A stretch of DNA of 64,000 nt from Planctomycetota bacterium (lineage in GTDB: Bacteria; Planctomycetota; Planctomycetia; Gemmatales; Gemmataceae): the NCBI GenBank assembly GCA_021413735.1, contig JAIOPV010000056.1, positions 1 to 64,000 of the forward strand. The letters run 5' to 3'. The notes beneath the pieces were generated by a model. It made no database searches. It had not been told where the DNA came from and was given only the letters and a program-made list of their open reading frames with translations. Below are positions 16,982 to 25,900 of the stretch, piece by piece (within the stretch, counting starts at the first letter, position 1; each line of letters begins with the position of its first letter). The position numbers and the translations under genes were made by a program.

Positions 16982-19237
16982 TTACTTCATCGCTTTGATC
17001 CAATCATGGATCAACTTCACGGCGGGCTCATCGACCACGTTCGACGCGATGTGCGGCATGCGACCCAATCCGAGCCGCGTCATTCGGTGGGCGATCATCG
17101 ACCGTTCGGGTTCGCCGGGCACGAGCAGCTTCGGGTCTTTCAGGTCGAACGTGCCCTGCTGCGGCTTCACATCAAGCAGACCGAGTTCCTTCACAGGCAG
17201 TGTCGTGAGCAGTTGGAACTCGGCGTTGCCGCCGCCCCACTTGCGATGGCAGTGACTGCAATTGGCGAACAGGTATGCACGGGCTCGCGATTCGAGGTCG
17301 GCCTTCGTGTCGCGGTAGTCGGCGATCTTTTCGAGCTTCTCCGGCTTGGCCGGCAGCTTCTTGTCAAACAGCCCGATGTGCTCGAACGTGGCCAGCTGGT
17401 TCGCGACAACACCGCTGTAATTGTGGTCGCGGTTCATCTGCGCCGTGTTCACGCCGAGGGCATACTTCGCTGTGGCCGTGTGGCACATGGTGCATTCCGC
17501 TCGGCTCGGGAAGTGCCAGTTCTGCTTCTTCTCGCCGGTCGCCGTCTTCAGGGTGAATTCGCGGTCCACGCCCTTGATGTCGGCGAGTTCCGCGTCGGTT
17601 TGTGCGTCGTTCCAGAGGTAGGTGTAGCCGCTCCAAACCTGGTCGCCGTACTCCTCGGTGCCGCCCACGTTCGACGCGACCAGCAAGCGAGTTTCGAGGC
17701 GACGCTTCTTGCCTGGCTCCGTTTCGAGCGAGAAGGTCTTCACCATCACGGTGCCGTCCGGGAAGCGCCAGCCTGGAACCGAACCCGGAGCCGGCTGCGG
17801 ATACGTTACTGTTTCGAACTCGATCTTCGCGTCACCGGGAATCGCGATGTACCTCTCCTTGGTCGCGCCGTCCGACCACAGTTCCGAGTTCACCGAATAC
17901 GGAATGAGGCCCTTCTCGGGGAGCAGCTTCGCCGTGTCTGCGAACAGCCCTGTTTCGCTGAGCTTGCGAGGGAAGTCCGGCTGATTCTTCGCAACTGGAG
18001 CAGGAGGAGCGAGTTCGTAAATGCCGCCGTCGATGAAGTTGAGAGCGTACACTTCGCCGTCCGAATCCTGGGCCCATGCCACGATGCGAAGGCGTGTCTT
18101 GGCGAGCTCCTTGTGTTCGGTCACCTTCTTCGCCTTGGCGTCGTAACGCAGCATCCACACGCGACCGGTGTCGTAGTCGCCGTAGATGTACGCACCGTTC
18201 AACTCGGGGTGCTTCTTGCCGTGATACACGAAACCGCCCGTCACCGAACGGAACTCCGAGTGGTTGTGTTCAACGATCGGCTTCAGGATCGGCGACGGGC
18301 CTGTTTTGCGTTCCGGACGGAACGGGTGATCGCCTTCCTTCACGCTCCAGCCGTAGTTGCCGCCCTTCTCGACGAGGTTCACCATCTCCCACAAGTCCTG
18401 ACCAACTTCGCCCGCCCACAGTTGCCCGGTCGCGGTGTCGAAGCTGATCTTCCAGCTCTGACGAATACCATAAGCCCAGATTTCGCCGCGTGCCCCTTTC
18501 GTCTTCACGAACGGGTTATCTTCGGGGATCGTGTACTTCTTGTCAGCCGCAGCGGAGTCCACGTCGATGCGGAGAATCTTGCCCAACACCGTTCCGAGAT
18601 CCTGACCCGTTTGCAGACCGTCTGCGATACCGCTGCCGTCACCGGTCGAGATGTACAACATGCCGTCGGGGCCGAACCGCAAACAGCCGCCATTGTGACC
18701 GCCGTTCGGCCACACGAAGATCACTTTCGCGCTGTCCACTTCTGCCGTCATCTTGGCACGGTCAACCGTGTACCGCACGACCCGCGTTCCATCGAGCGTT
18801 TCAGTTTTCCCGTCGGGCATCTCCGACAGGTAGATGAAGCCGTTCTCTTGGAACTTCGGGTGCAGCACGGCACCGTAGACGGTGTGCTTCACGTCGAGCA
18901 TCACCTTGGGTTCGGCCTTCGCGGGGTCAGCGTCGAACCAAATGATCTTGCCGGGCCGCTCGGCTACGACCCATGCCTTCTTTCCGGGCACGGGGCACAG
19001 TTCGAGCGCCTCGAAGAACTTCAGCTTCGGGTATGTCCGCGACACGGTGTACGGATCGGGCGGTTCTGGTGAACCCTTCACCTTGGAAGTCGTCCACAGT
19101 TCCCGCTTTTCGAGGCCGAAGTCTTTGCGAACCGGCTGCTTGTCCTCAGCCGCTACCGTTTCAGCGCTCGGACGCATGAAGTATGCTGTAGCGAGGCCAG
19201 CTATAACGATGGCGCTGGCCCAGAGTGTCAAACGCAT
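16982..19237 (-). CDS. Glucose/sorbosone dehydrogenase-like protein fused to a C-terminal dihaem cytochrome c region
   Basis: A 751-residue exported protein; the ATG at 19237 begins MRLTLWASAIVIAGLATAYF. Residues ~60-420 form a six-bladed GSDH propeller (VVAERPGKIIWFD, NGGHNGGCLRFGPDGMLYISTGDG, GEIWAYGIRQSWKISFD, GEVGQDLWEMVNLVEKGGNYGWS, GGFVYHGKKHPELNGAYIYGDY). The C-terminal part has two haem-binding motifs, CTMCH (C582, C585, H586) and CSHCH (C660, C663, H664), and a distal MPHIASNVVDEPA segment. Electrons from sugar or alcohol oxidation could pass directly to the fused cytochrome. PQQ as cofactor is the family expectation. The substrate is unknown. Confidence 0.85.
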   Translation of the reverse strand: MRLTLWASAIVIAGLATAYFMRPSAETVAAEDKQPVRKDFGLEKRELWTTSKVKGSPEPPDPYTVSRTYPKLKFFEALELCPVPGKKAWVVAERPGKIIWFDADPAKAEPKVMLDVKHTVYGAVLHPKFQENGFIYLSEMPDGKTETLDGTRVVRYTVDRAKMTAEVDSAKVIFVWPNGGHNGGCLRFGPDGMLYISTGDGSGIADGLQTGQDLGTVLGKILRIDVDSAAADKKYTIPEDNPFVKTKGARGEIWAYGIRQSWKISFDTATGQLWAGEVGQDLWEMVNLVEKGGNYGWSVKEGDHPFRPERKTGPSPILKPIVEHNHSEFRSVTGGFVYHGKKHPELNGAYIYGDYDTGRVWMLRYDAKAKKVTEHKELAKTRLRIVAWAQDSDGEVYALNFIDGGIYELAPPAPVAKNQPDFPRKLSETGLFADTAKLLPEKGLIPYSVNSELWSDGATKERYIAIPGDAKIEFETVTYPQPAPGSVPGWRFPDGTVMVKTFSLETEPGKKRRLETRLLVASNVGGTEEYGDQVWSGYTYLWNDAQTDAELADIKGVDREFTLKTATGEKKQNWHFPSRAECTMCHTATAKYALGVNTAQMNRDHNYSGVVANQLATFEHIGLFDKKLPAKPEKLEKIADYRDTKADLESRARAYLFANCSHCHRKWGGGNAEFQLLTTLPVKELGLLDVKPQQGTFDLKDPKLLVPGEPERSMIAHRMTRLGLGRMPHIASNVVDEPAVKLIHDWIKAMK

Positions 19238-19383
19238 GGAGAGGTTTCCTACTGGAATGCGAGAAGGTCTGTTCTGGTGGGATACACGAAATGTAACCGC
19301 GGAAGTGATGACGCTCAACGAGATTCGCGGCAGAACGCCCGGTTCGCCAGCGAATTGTAAATGTGGTTACTGTCGATTTTTGT

Positions 19384-19468
19384 GAGCGTCAGGGCGTGAG
19401 CCCGACGGTATTCTGCGAAATGCGACTGAATCGTAGAACTCAACCGTCGTGCTCACGCCCCGACGCTC
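19384..19468. repeat. Intergenic palindrome, 25-bp arms
   Basis: The arms 19384-19408 and 19444-19468 are near-perfect reverse complements. They share sequence with the element at 44115-44200 (GAGCGTC..GGCGT.AGCCCGACGG). It lies directly after the DUF11 gene stop at 19475. Confidence 0.85.
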
Positions 19469-19474
19469 AAGATG

Positions 19475-21160
19475 TCACTTCCCGCCGCCGGTGATGTCGA
19501 CCATCTTTTCGGTCGCTAGCGGACGCTCGCCCAGGCAATCGGCCGTCATCTTCAACTTGAACCATGCCTGCGTCGATTGCTTCGCCTCATACGTGATCGT
19601 GTACGTCGCGTCGCCGTAAGCCGCGATCGACTCCGGACCGAACACCAACTTGCCGCCCTTCGGCGACACGTTCGGCGTCACCTGCACCAAGTTCACCGCA
19701 TCCGGCAAATCAACCTCCACCTTCACGTTCCGAGCCACTTCGCCACCGCCGTTTCGCACTTTCACTGTGAACGTGCCCTGCCGTCCCACCGCCAGCGACA
19801 CTGGCTTTGGCTCCGTCTCCCACGACAGCGATGCTGTTCCCTGGAACACTGTCGCCAGCTCATCCGCGGCTCGCTGACCACGCGCATCCGCGATCGACGC
19901 AACCACCACACGCCGACCCGTCGTTGTTGCTTTCACCGCAAACCGAAAGGTCTGAGCTTCGCCTGGCTCAAGACGCGGAACGACCCACTGAATGGCGTCG
20001 CGGTAAAGCTGCCCACCTTCGGTCTTCATGGTTGGTTTGCAATCCGCGGGAAGCGTCCCCGTCACGCGAACATTCGTACTCGGCAACGTGCCCGTGTTCC
20101 GCACGGTGATCTCGTACTTCGCGGCCTCGCCGGGAGCCACCGGAGCGTTCGCCGTCGGGCCAACCAACTTCACCGTCAGACCAGGCACAAGCACAAGCGT
20201 TCGCGCCTCGGCACGGTCTGTCACGCCCTTGCCGGCCGACAAACTCGTCAGTGCGAAAACGTCTTTCGCTTCACGCGGGGTGACACGATACTCGAAAATC
20301 CTCCGCTCGCCGGGCATCAACTTCGGGATCTCCCACACCCACTGCTGCCCTTCGGGTTGCTGCGTCTTCTTCGCGCCCTTCGTGATCGGTTCGACTTCCG
20401 CGGACGCAGGCACGTTCTCAGCAAGGCGAATGTTCTCAGCGGCTACTTTTCCGGTGTTATCCACAGCCACGCGAACGGTGTACGTCTCATCCTGCACGGT
20501 CTGCTTTGGCGCTACCTTCGTGACCCGCACGGCCGGCTTGTGAATCTTCGTGGTCACTGCTTCGCCATGCTCGAACCGCACGTAAGCGAGGTTCTTGACC
20601 TCGGTCGCTTCTTTCTTGGGCCGCAACGTCAACTCGATGACCTTCGACTTCCCCGGAGCGAGTGTGCCGAACGACCAGACGAGTTCTTTCGGGTTTGGTT
20701 GCACCTTGTTCCACTCGGGCTCGGCCTTCACCGCTGCTTCGATCGCCTCCGGCAACGGATTGCGAACCGTGACGCTGTGAGCTTCAGCAGTCGAAGTGTT
20801 CTGCACGGTGATGATGTACTTGATGTCGTCGCCGGGCGGTGTGTGTGCGGGAACGCGAACCTGAATTCGCACAACTGGCGACGGCGGATCGGCTAACGCA
20901 GACCGCACTGGCTGAACGCTGCCGCTACTGCCTGCCACTGGAACACCCGGCGTGGTGAACTGAGCTGGCTGCACGTCGTCATCGTCGTCTTGGGAACGTG
21001 GCGGAGGCGGCAACTGAAGTTCGGGCGGGTTCGTGGTTGTCCGGACCGATGGCGGAAGCATCTCGGGTTCGGACTGCGCAGGGGCTTTGATCGCGAAAGC
21101 TGCCAAGCCAGCAATCGCTATGCTGATCGCGCCGATTCCAACCCAGAGTGACCTTCCCAT
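19475..21160 (-). CDS. Cell-surface DUF11-repeat protein
   Basis: A 561-residue protein. The ATG at 21160 begins MGRSLWVGIGAISIAIAGLAAFAI, a signal anchor or signal peptide. A Pro-rich, acidic linker (PPPPRSQDDDDDVQ) follows. At least four DUF11-like beta-sandwich repeats are visible, each with a Y-x-I-T-V-x-N-T/G core: IKYIITVQNTSTAEAHSV, YTVRVAVDNTGKVAAENI, AKYEITVRNTGTLPSTNV and GTFTVKVRNGGGEVARNV. DUF11 repeats are structural extracellular modules and appear in planctomycete cell-wall or surface proteins. No enzyme motif is present. It is probably a structural or adhesive envelope component. Confidence 0.8.
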   Translation of the reverse strand: MGRSLWVGIGAISIAIAGLAAFAIKAPAQSEPEMLPPSVRTTTNPPELQLPPPPRSQDDDDDVQPAQFTTPGVPVAGSSGSVQPVRSALADPPSPVVRIQVRVPAHTPPGDDIKYIITVQNTSTAEAHSVTVRNPLPEAIEAAVKAEPEWNKVQPNPKELVWSFGTLAPGKSKVIELTLRPKKEATEVKNLAYVRFEHGEAVTTKIHKPAVRVTKVAPKQTVQDETYTVRVAVDNTGKVAAENIRLAENVPASAEVEPITKGAKKTQQPEGQQWVWEIPKLMPGERRIFEYRVTPREAKDVFALTSLSAGKGVTDRAEARTLVLVPGLTVKLVGPTANAPVAPGEAAKYEITVRNTGTLPSTNVRVTGTLPADCKPTMKTEGGQLYRDAIQWVVPRLEPGEAQTFRFAVKATTTGRRVVVASIADARGQRAADELATVFQGTASLSWETEPKPVSLAVGRQGTFTVKVRNGGGEVARNVKVEVDLPDAVNLVQVTPNVSPKGGKLVFGPESIAAYGDATYTITYEAKQSTQAWFKLKMTADCLGERPLATEKMVDITGGGK

Positions 21161-21323
21161 GCTCCGCCTCCGCCGGAAGTTGCCGGCCTTCTCGACCTGC
21201 TGCGGGGGAATAGCGTGGGCGGTGAAGCTAGACAAGATCACTTGGTAGGGATCCAGCCGAAGAGGTATAACGAAGTGCGTAAGAGATGGTAGCGGAATGA
21301 GGTGTTGTCTTTCGTCTGTGGAA

Positions 21324-21353
21324 CGCAGGCGGCTCGCCGTCGAGTCGCCTGCG
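21324..21353 (-). terminator. Hairpin after the TIM-barrel isomerase gene
   Basis: CGCAGGCG/CGCCTGCG arms with an inner GGCTCG..CGAGTC stem, 9 bases beyond the stop of the gene ending at 21362. It may instead be a short palindromic element. Confidence 0.4.
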
Positions 21354-21361
21354 CTATTGCA

Positions 21362-22297
21362 TCACACGTCGCACAATTTCACCGCCTGCTTCAACCCCAC
21401 AAGCGGATCACGCGTCGGAATAAATTCCTGACCGACGTAACCGGTGTAACCGACGTCGAGGAGCTTCTTGATGACAGCGGGGTAATTCACCTCCTGGTTC
21501 TCGTCGAGTTCGCCACGACCCGGAACGCCCGCAGTGTGTATGTGCCCGATGATGTCCTTGTTCTGCTCAATCCGACGGATGATGTCGCCGTGCATGAGTT
21601 GAACGTGGTAGATGTCGAACAGCAGTTTGATTCGCGGCGAACCAACTTTGCGAATGATCGAAGCCACAAAGTCCAGGTCGTCGCCCTGATAACCGGGGTG
21701 GCCCTTCATGGGGTCGGAACTGTCGCGCGTGTTCAGATGCTCGACGCACACCGTAACGCCCTTTTTCTCGGCGTGCTTGGCGAGTTCCTTGAAGCCCTTC
21801 ACGCAGTTGGCAAATGCATCGTCGTTCGTGATCGCTGCGGATTTGGGATCCTCAGGATTGGTCCATTTGTACCCGACGAACGAGATGACGCTGGGGAACT
21901 TGGCCTCGGCGCAAGCGTCGATCATCTTGCCAGTGCGTTCGAGATTCTCGGCGTGGAACTGAGTGTTGTTGAAGCCCCGCATGAACGGCGCTCCGGGCAT
22001 TCCGTTCGGAGCGATGGCACAGATGAGCCCGTGCTTCTTCAGCGTTGGCCAGTGTTCAGGCCCGATGATTTCGACCGATGGGCACCCGAGTTCGACTGTC
22101 ACCTCGCAGGTCTTCTCGGCCGACCACTTATCACCGCGAGCGTTGAAACACCAGAACACGACGGACTGTTTGACTCGCCCCTTGAGCTTTGGATTTTCGG
22201 CGGCGGTTGCGGCCTGGATGAGCGGTGCGTGAATGCCCCCGGTTGCGACGGTGGCGGCCATTGCGACCCCTTTCAGGACAGTGCGGCGATTGGGCAT
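21362..22297 (-). CDS. Tat-exported hydroxypyruvate isomerase-family TIM-barrel protein
   Basis: A 311-residue protein beginning MPNRRTVLKGVAMAATVATGG, a Tat-type signal. The remainder is a xylose-isomerase-like TIM barrel of the Hyi branch: VELGCPSVEIIGPEHWPTLKKHG, VISFVGYKW, and the four metal-site strands CVEHLN, LLFDIYH, GHIHTAGVPGRGE and YVGQEFIP. The metal-binding Glu, Asp, His and Glu are all in place. Family members isomerise hydroxypyruvate or related keto-sugars. The exported version is common in planctomycetes, where the true substrate is not established. The gene is monocistronic or leads into the DUF11 gene about 200 bases downstream. Confidence 0.85.
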   Translation of the reverse strand: MPNRRTVLKGVAMAATVATGGIHAPLIQAATAAENPKLKGRVKQSVVFWCFNARGDKWSAEKTCEVTVELGCPSVEIIGPEHWPTLKKHGLICAIAPNGMPGAPFMRGFNNTQFHAENLERTGKMIDACAEAKFPSVISFVGYKWTNPEDPKSAAITNDDAFANCVKGFKELAKHAEKKGVTVCVEHLNTRDSSDPMKGHPGYQGDDLDFVASIIRKVGSPRIKLLFDIYHVQLMHGDIIRRIEQNKDIIGHIHTAGVPGRGELDENQEVNYPAVIKKLLDVGYTGYVGQEFIPTRDPLVGLKQAVKLCDV

Positions 22298-22336
22298 GGG
22301 AGCCTCGTGAGAGATTGAAGGATCGACCGAGTATTA

Positions 22337-22732
22337 CTATTCGTCTTTCTTTTCGGGCTTCACCCGCTCGAAGTCTTCTTGGATATCGTCGGGATCAACG
22401 ACATGTAGTTCGAGTTCCGTGAGCTTCTTGATCTTGAGCGTTTCCTTCTTCTCAAGACCGCCCGGCAACTTCAGCGTGTACGGCAATTCCTTCTTGTCGA
22501 GTTTGTATTCGCCTTCATAGATGCTCGTGACGCCATTCGAGGTTTGGCGAACGAACATCTTTCCGCTCGCTGTCAGTTCCAGCACCAGATCAACGACCTC
22601 GCCATCGGTCTGGTTGCTACTCTTGACGAGTTTCCACTTGCCGACGAGCTTTTCGGCGTCGGTCCGCTCTTTGGGTATTGGAGCCGTGGGAGCCGCGGCA
22701 AGGATCACGCACAGAATAGCGGTTGTGGTCAT
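22337..22732 (-). CDS. TIGR03066-type small secreted protein
   Basis: A 131-residue protein with a short signal (MTTTAILCVILAAAPTAP). The mature part is KLVGKWKLVKSS, then VDLVLELTASGKMFV, YEGEYKLDKKELPYTLK, KKETLKIKKLTELELHVVD and DFERVKPEK. This is the lipocalin-like pattern of the Gemmata paralogous family TIGR03066. The function is unknown. The ATG at 22732 is preferred over the frame's earlier start because the signal peptide begins there. Confidence 0.75.
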   Translation of the reverse strand: MTTTAILCVILAAAPTAPIPKERTDAEKLVGKWKLVKSSNQTDGEVVDLVLELTASGKMFVRQTSNGVTSIYEGEYKLDKKELPYTLKLPGGLEKKETLKIKKLTELELHVVDPDDIQEDFERVKPEKKDE

Positions 22733-22947
22733 GGGGCACCCGTGAAATGTGCAGAGAGGCAATCTCTGGATGATACCCGAGGCGATTGCGAAAAGAAAAC
22801 AGCGCAGCGAGCATTCTCTTCGTCGCTCAGGGACTGCGATTGCGACATGATTTGCAGACTGCGTCGAAACGGTGTCGGGCGTCGTCGGAAGTGAGCCGCG
22901 TGAACCACTGCTCGTCTCCCGATTTTCGGAGAGTTGTACTCAGAGTT

Positions 22948-22972
22948 CGGGAGGCTACACGGTCGCCTCCCG
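22948..22972 (-). terminator. Hairpin downstream of the DUF4132 gene
   Basis: CGGGAGGC/GCCTCCCG, 8-bp arms with a 9-base loop, 15 bases after the stop at 22987. No T-run is present. The rest of the 22733-22986 gap shows nothing recognisable. Confidence 0.4.
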
Positions 22973-22986
22973 GCGGACTGTCGGCG

Positions 22987-25900
22987 TCACTTCGCGACGA
23001 TCTGCTGAAGAATCGTCGGGTCCTGGATCTCCTTGTCGCGGGCGAGCAGGAGAACCTTCGACACGACCTCAGCGGTGCGGGGATCGTCGTCCGCGAACGG
23101 CAGGAACAGCCGCCCGCGATGTTGAGCATTCACCGGCACCACACACAGCGAGCCGCCGGGTTGCTTGTGAACCACGGCACTCCCGAGGTGAACCGAATAC
23201 TTGCCGTACTCGCCCTGAATCAGCACGTGCCGCCCCTCGATCTTCACGTTGGGCAGCTTCAGCAAACTGCACGTCGTCTCGAGCAGCGCCGCTCGCATCT
23301 CGGTTGTCGATTGCGTTGCTTCGGGGTCCACACCGCCGACGTGTGCCACGCTCACCACGAGGTCCAGGTCTCGCATGACCTCGCTGAAGATCACCGGCGG
23401 AACTTCGGTCAGCTTGAGCGGCTTCCAGTCGTCGCGCTTGCGGAAGATCACGTCACTGACGGCGGGAGAAGCGGCGTCAGCCGGCGTAGTGTAGCCGTGA
23501 TCGAACGACACTTCCACCATGAGCTTCGCGTCGCGGAACAGCTTGTCGATCCCCTCGCGGGTGGACCAGCCACGAGTCGCGAAGAGAGCGTTCCCCTGGC
23601 GTTCGTTCACCTGCTGACCGGAGTAACGGCGCGACCGATCGATATCTTCCAGCTCCGCCGCAGTCGGCACATACACCTCGCGGAAGACCTGCTTGAACGG
23701 CTGCACTCGCTCGACGCGGAAGCACTCGGCCTGCCACTCCGACCAGTCCTTGCTCGCCACGAAATCGAGCGGGTGCGCGATCGTCCATTCATCCGTCGCC
23801 TTGATCGCGGTGGACTTGCCGTCGTGAGATTTCAGCGTCGTGCCGGCCTTCGTCGGGTAGCCCATGACGGCCGCCGACTTCAGCACGAGGCGTTCGAGCA
23901 GTGGCCGCACCAGCGGGTGAGCCATGAGCGACTTCAGTTCCTCCCCCGTGAAGCGACTGCTCGCGCACATCGCCTGTTCGAGCGAACGCTTGCTGTGCGT
24001 CACCGTGCGGGCGAGTGCCTTCTTCCGATCGAGCATTGCCGCGACCTTCGGGTTCTTCTTCACGTCCGGCGGCAGTTTCAGCAGCGGGTTGCCGGCCTTC
24101 GTCTGCGTGATTTCCGGCTCGCCCTGCTCCGTCAACGCCAGTGAAACGCTCACCGGGCCAACCGAGACTTTCGCCGCTCCCGCCGCGAGATCAGCCACGT
24201 CGCTGGCAGTGACAGCCCACTCAAGCCGAACCGGATCGGGATAACCTGCCGTGACCGCGAGATTCTCCATCCCGAGGCGAGCCGCCTGCATCGCTGGCTC
24301 TTTCGACAGAGAACTCAACCGGCTCGCGTAACGTTCATATTCCTTCAGCACCTTGTAGCGGTCGATCAGTTCTTCCTGTCGCTTCGCAGCCTCAGTCGGC
24401 AGCGGCAGCAGCCCGAGCAGTCGCACCGATTCCTTGAGGAATTTCTTGCGGATGTTATCGACCAAGTCCTTCTTCTTCGTCTTGCCGAGGAGCACGTCCG
24501 CGAGCCGCATCGCCTTCTTGTGTTCCTGTCCGTAGCCCAGGAATTTCGCAGCCGCCTCGATCGCCTCCCAGCGTTTGTGATCGGCCACTGCCGCGTACGC
24601 CTTGTTGAACCACGCCACGTCGATCAGCCCGTCGCTGAGCTGCTCGCTCGTGAGGTTCGTTCGGGCCTTCACGATCGCACGCCACGGATTCTCTGGCTTC
24701 TCTTCCTTCGATTCCGTGTCGTCATCATCGTCATCATCGTCGTCTTCCTCATTGCTGAGTTCTTCCAGGGAGCTTCCGACGTGAGCGATGAACCAGTAAA
24801 CCGCCTCGTCGTAGCCCGGCCAGCCGATCGCCTCACTCACGTGAGTGACCCAGCGGGGATTCACCAGCCCCAACTCGGCGATGCGTTCAATCGGGAACAA
24901 TCCCTCGGCAACGGCAGCCTTGACGGCCGCTGTGAACGCGGCAGGCGTGTCGCTCTCACTCGGAATACAGTGGCGGATCAACTGCGTCAGCACGGCCGGC
25001 TTGTTCTGGCTCGGTGAGTAGCGAGAATTCTTGCCATACCCGTGATTGCCCAGCGCGGCGATGAGCTTGAAGAGCGTCGCCATGCCGTGAACCTGCTTGA
25101 TGTCGTTCGCGGCGGGCGTCAGCGGTGTTGGCGTTTCACCCCGGGTCAGTTCCGATTCGATGATGCGAGCGACGATTCCCTCGACAATGCCACGCAGCTC
25201 TGGCCGCTCGAACATCAGCGGGAAGTCTTTCGCGGCCGACGGTGAAGTGAGGGACTCCAGCGAATCGAACGACGCTCCCCAACTGTGGGTTTCTCGCGGC
25301 CCGATCACGTGATCGTAGATGTCGGCGAGCGTCGCGGCTCCGTTCTTGTATGCCGCGAGGATGACCTGCAACGCCGGCCGTTTGCGCACGCGGCCCATCG
25401 TCGGTTCATCGAGCCAGCGGGACAGCTTGAACAACCGCGTGGAATGTTCGGGTGTCCAATCGGCGGCTCCCGAAGTGCTGTTTGCCCGTTGAAGCCAGTC
25501 CGTGAAGGCGTCCTCGTCTCGCCACTCCCGAGTTTCGTAATCGAATTCCTCATCGTCGTCCTCATTGTCGTCTTCCTCGTCTTCGGGACGTGCCTTTTCC
25601 GTCTGCTCGACGACGATCGGCGGAACGTGTGCCAGTGCCGTCTCGGCTGCGTTCAGCAGAAACTCAGACACGCCAACCGGGGGATACAGTTTTTCAAACC
25701 ACTGTAACAACGACCCGATGAGGTCGTCGTATCGCAGGGGCACCGGCTTGGGCAACACCTGATTGCGAGCCTTTCGGAATGCCACGGCAGCAGGCGACTG
25801 GTTATCGTCGTCATCGTCGTCGTCGTCATCGTTGTTGTCTTCGCCTTCGCGGACCTCGTACTTCGGCATAAAGACCGCCCGCAGCAACTCGAAGCCGTCG

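Noticed and set aside
16913-19072. A long plus-strand ORF (719 residues) opposite the sorbosone dehydrogenase gene
   Set aside because: It is Arg/Val/His-rich, has no domain signature and mirrors the minus-strand gene; antisense shadow from high-GC codon use. The same holds for long shadows at 15023-16339, 25975-27894, 33969-35552, 36036-37511 and 53369-55270.
22948-22972. Firm rho-independent terminator calls for the GC hairpins
   Set aside because: None is followed by a T-run, and many similar palindromes in this window are repeats, so they are listed only at low confidence.
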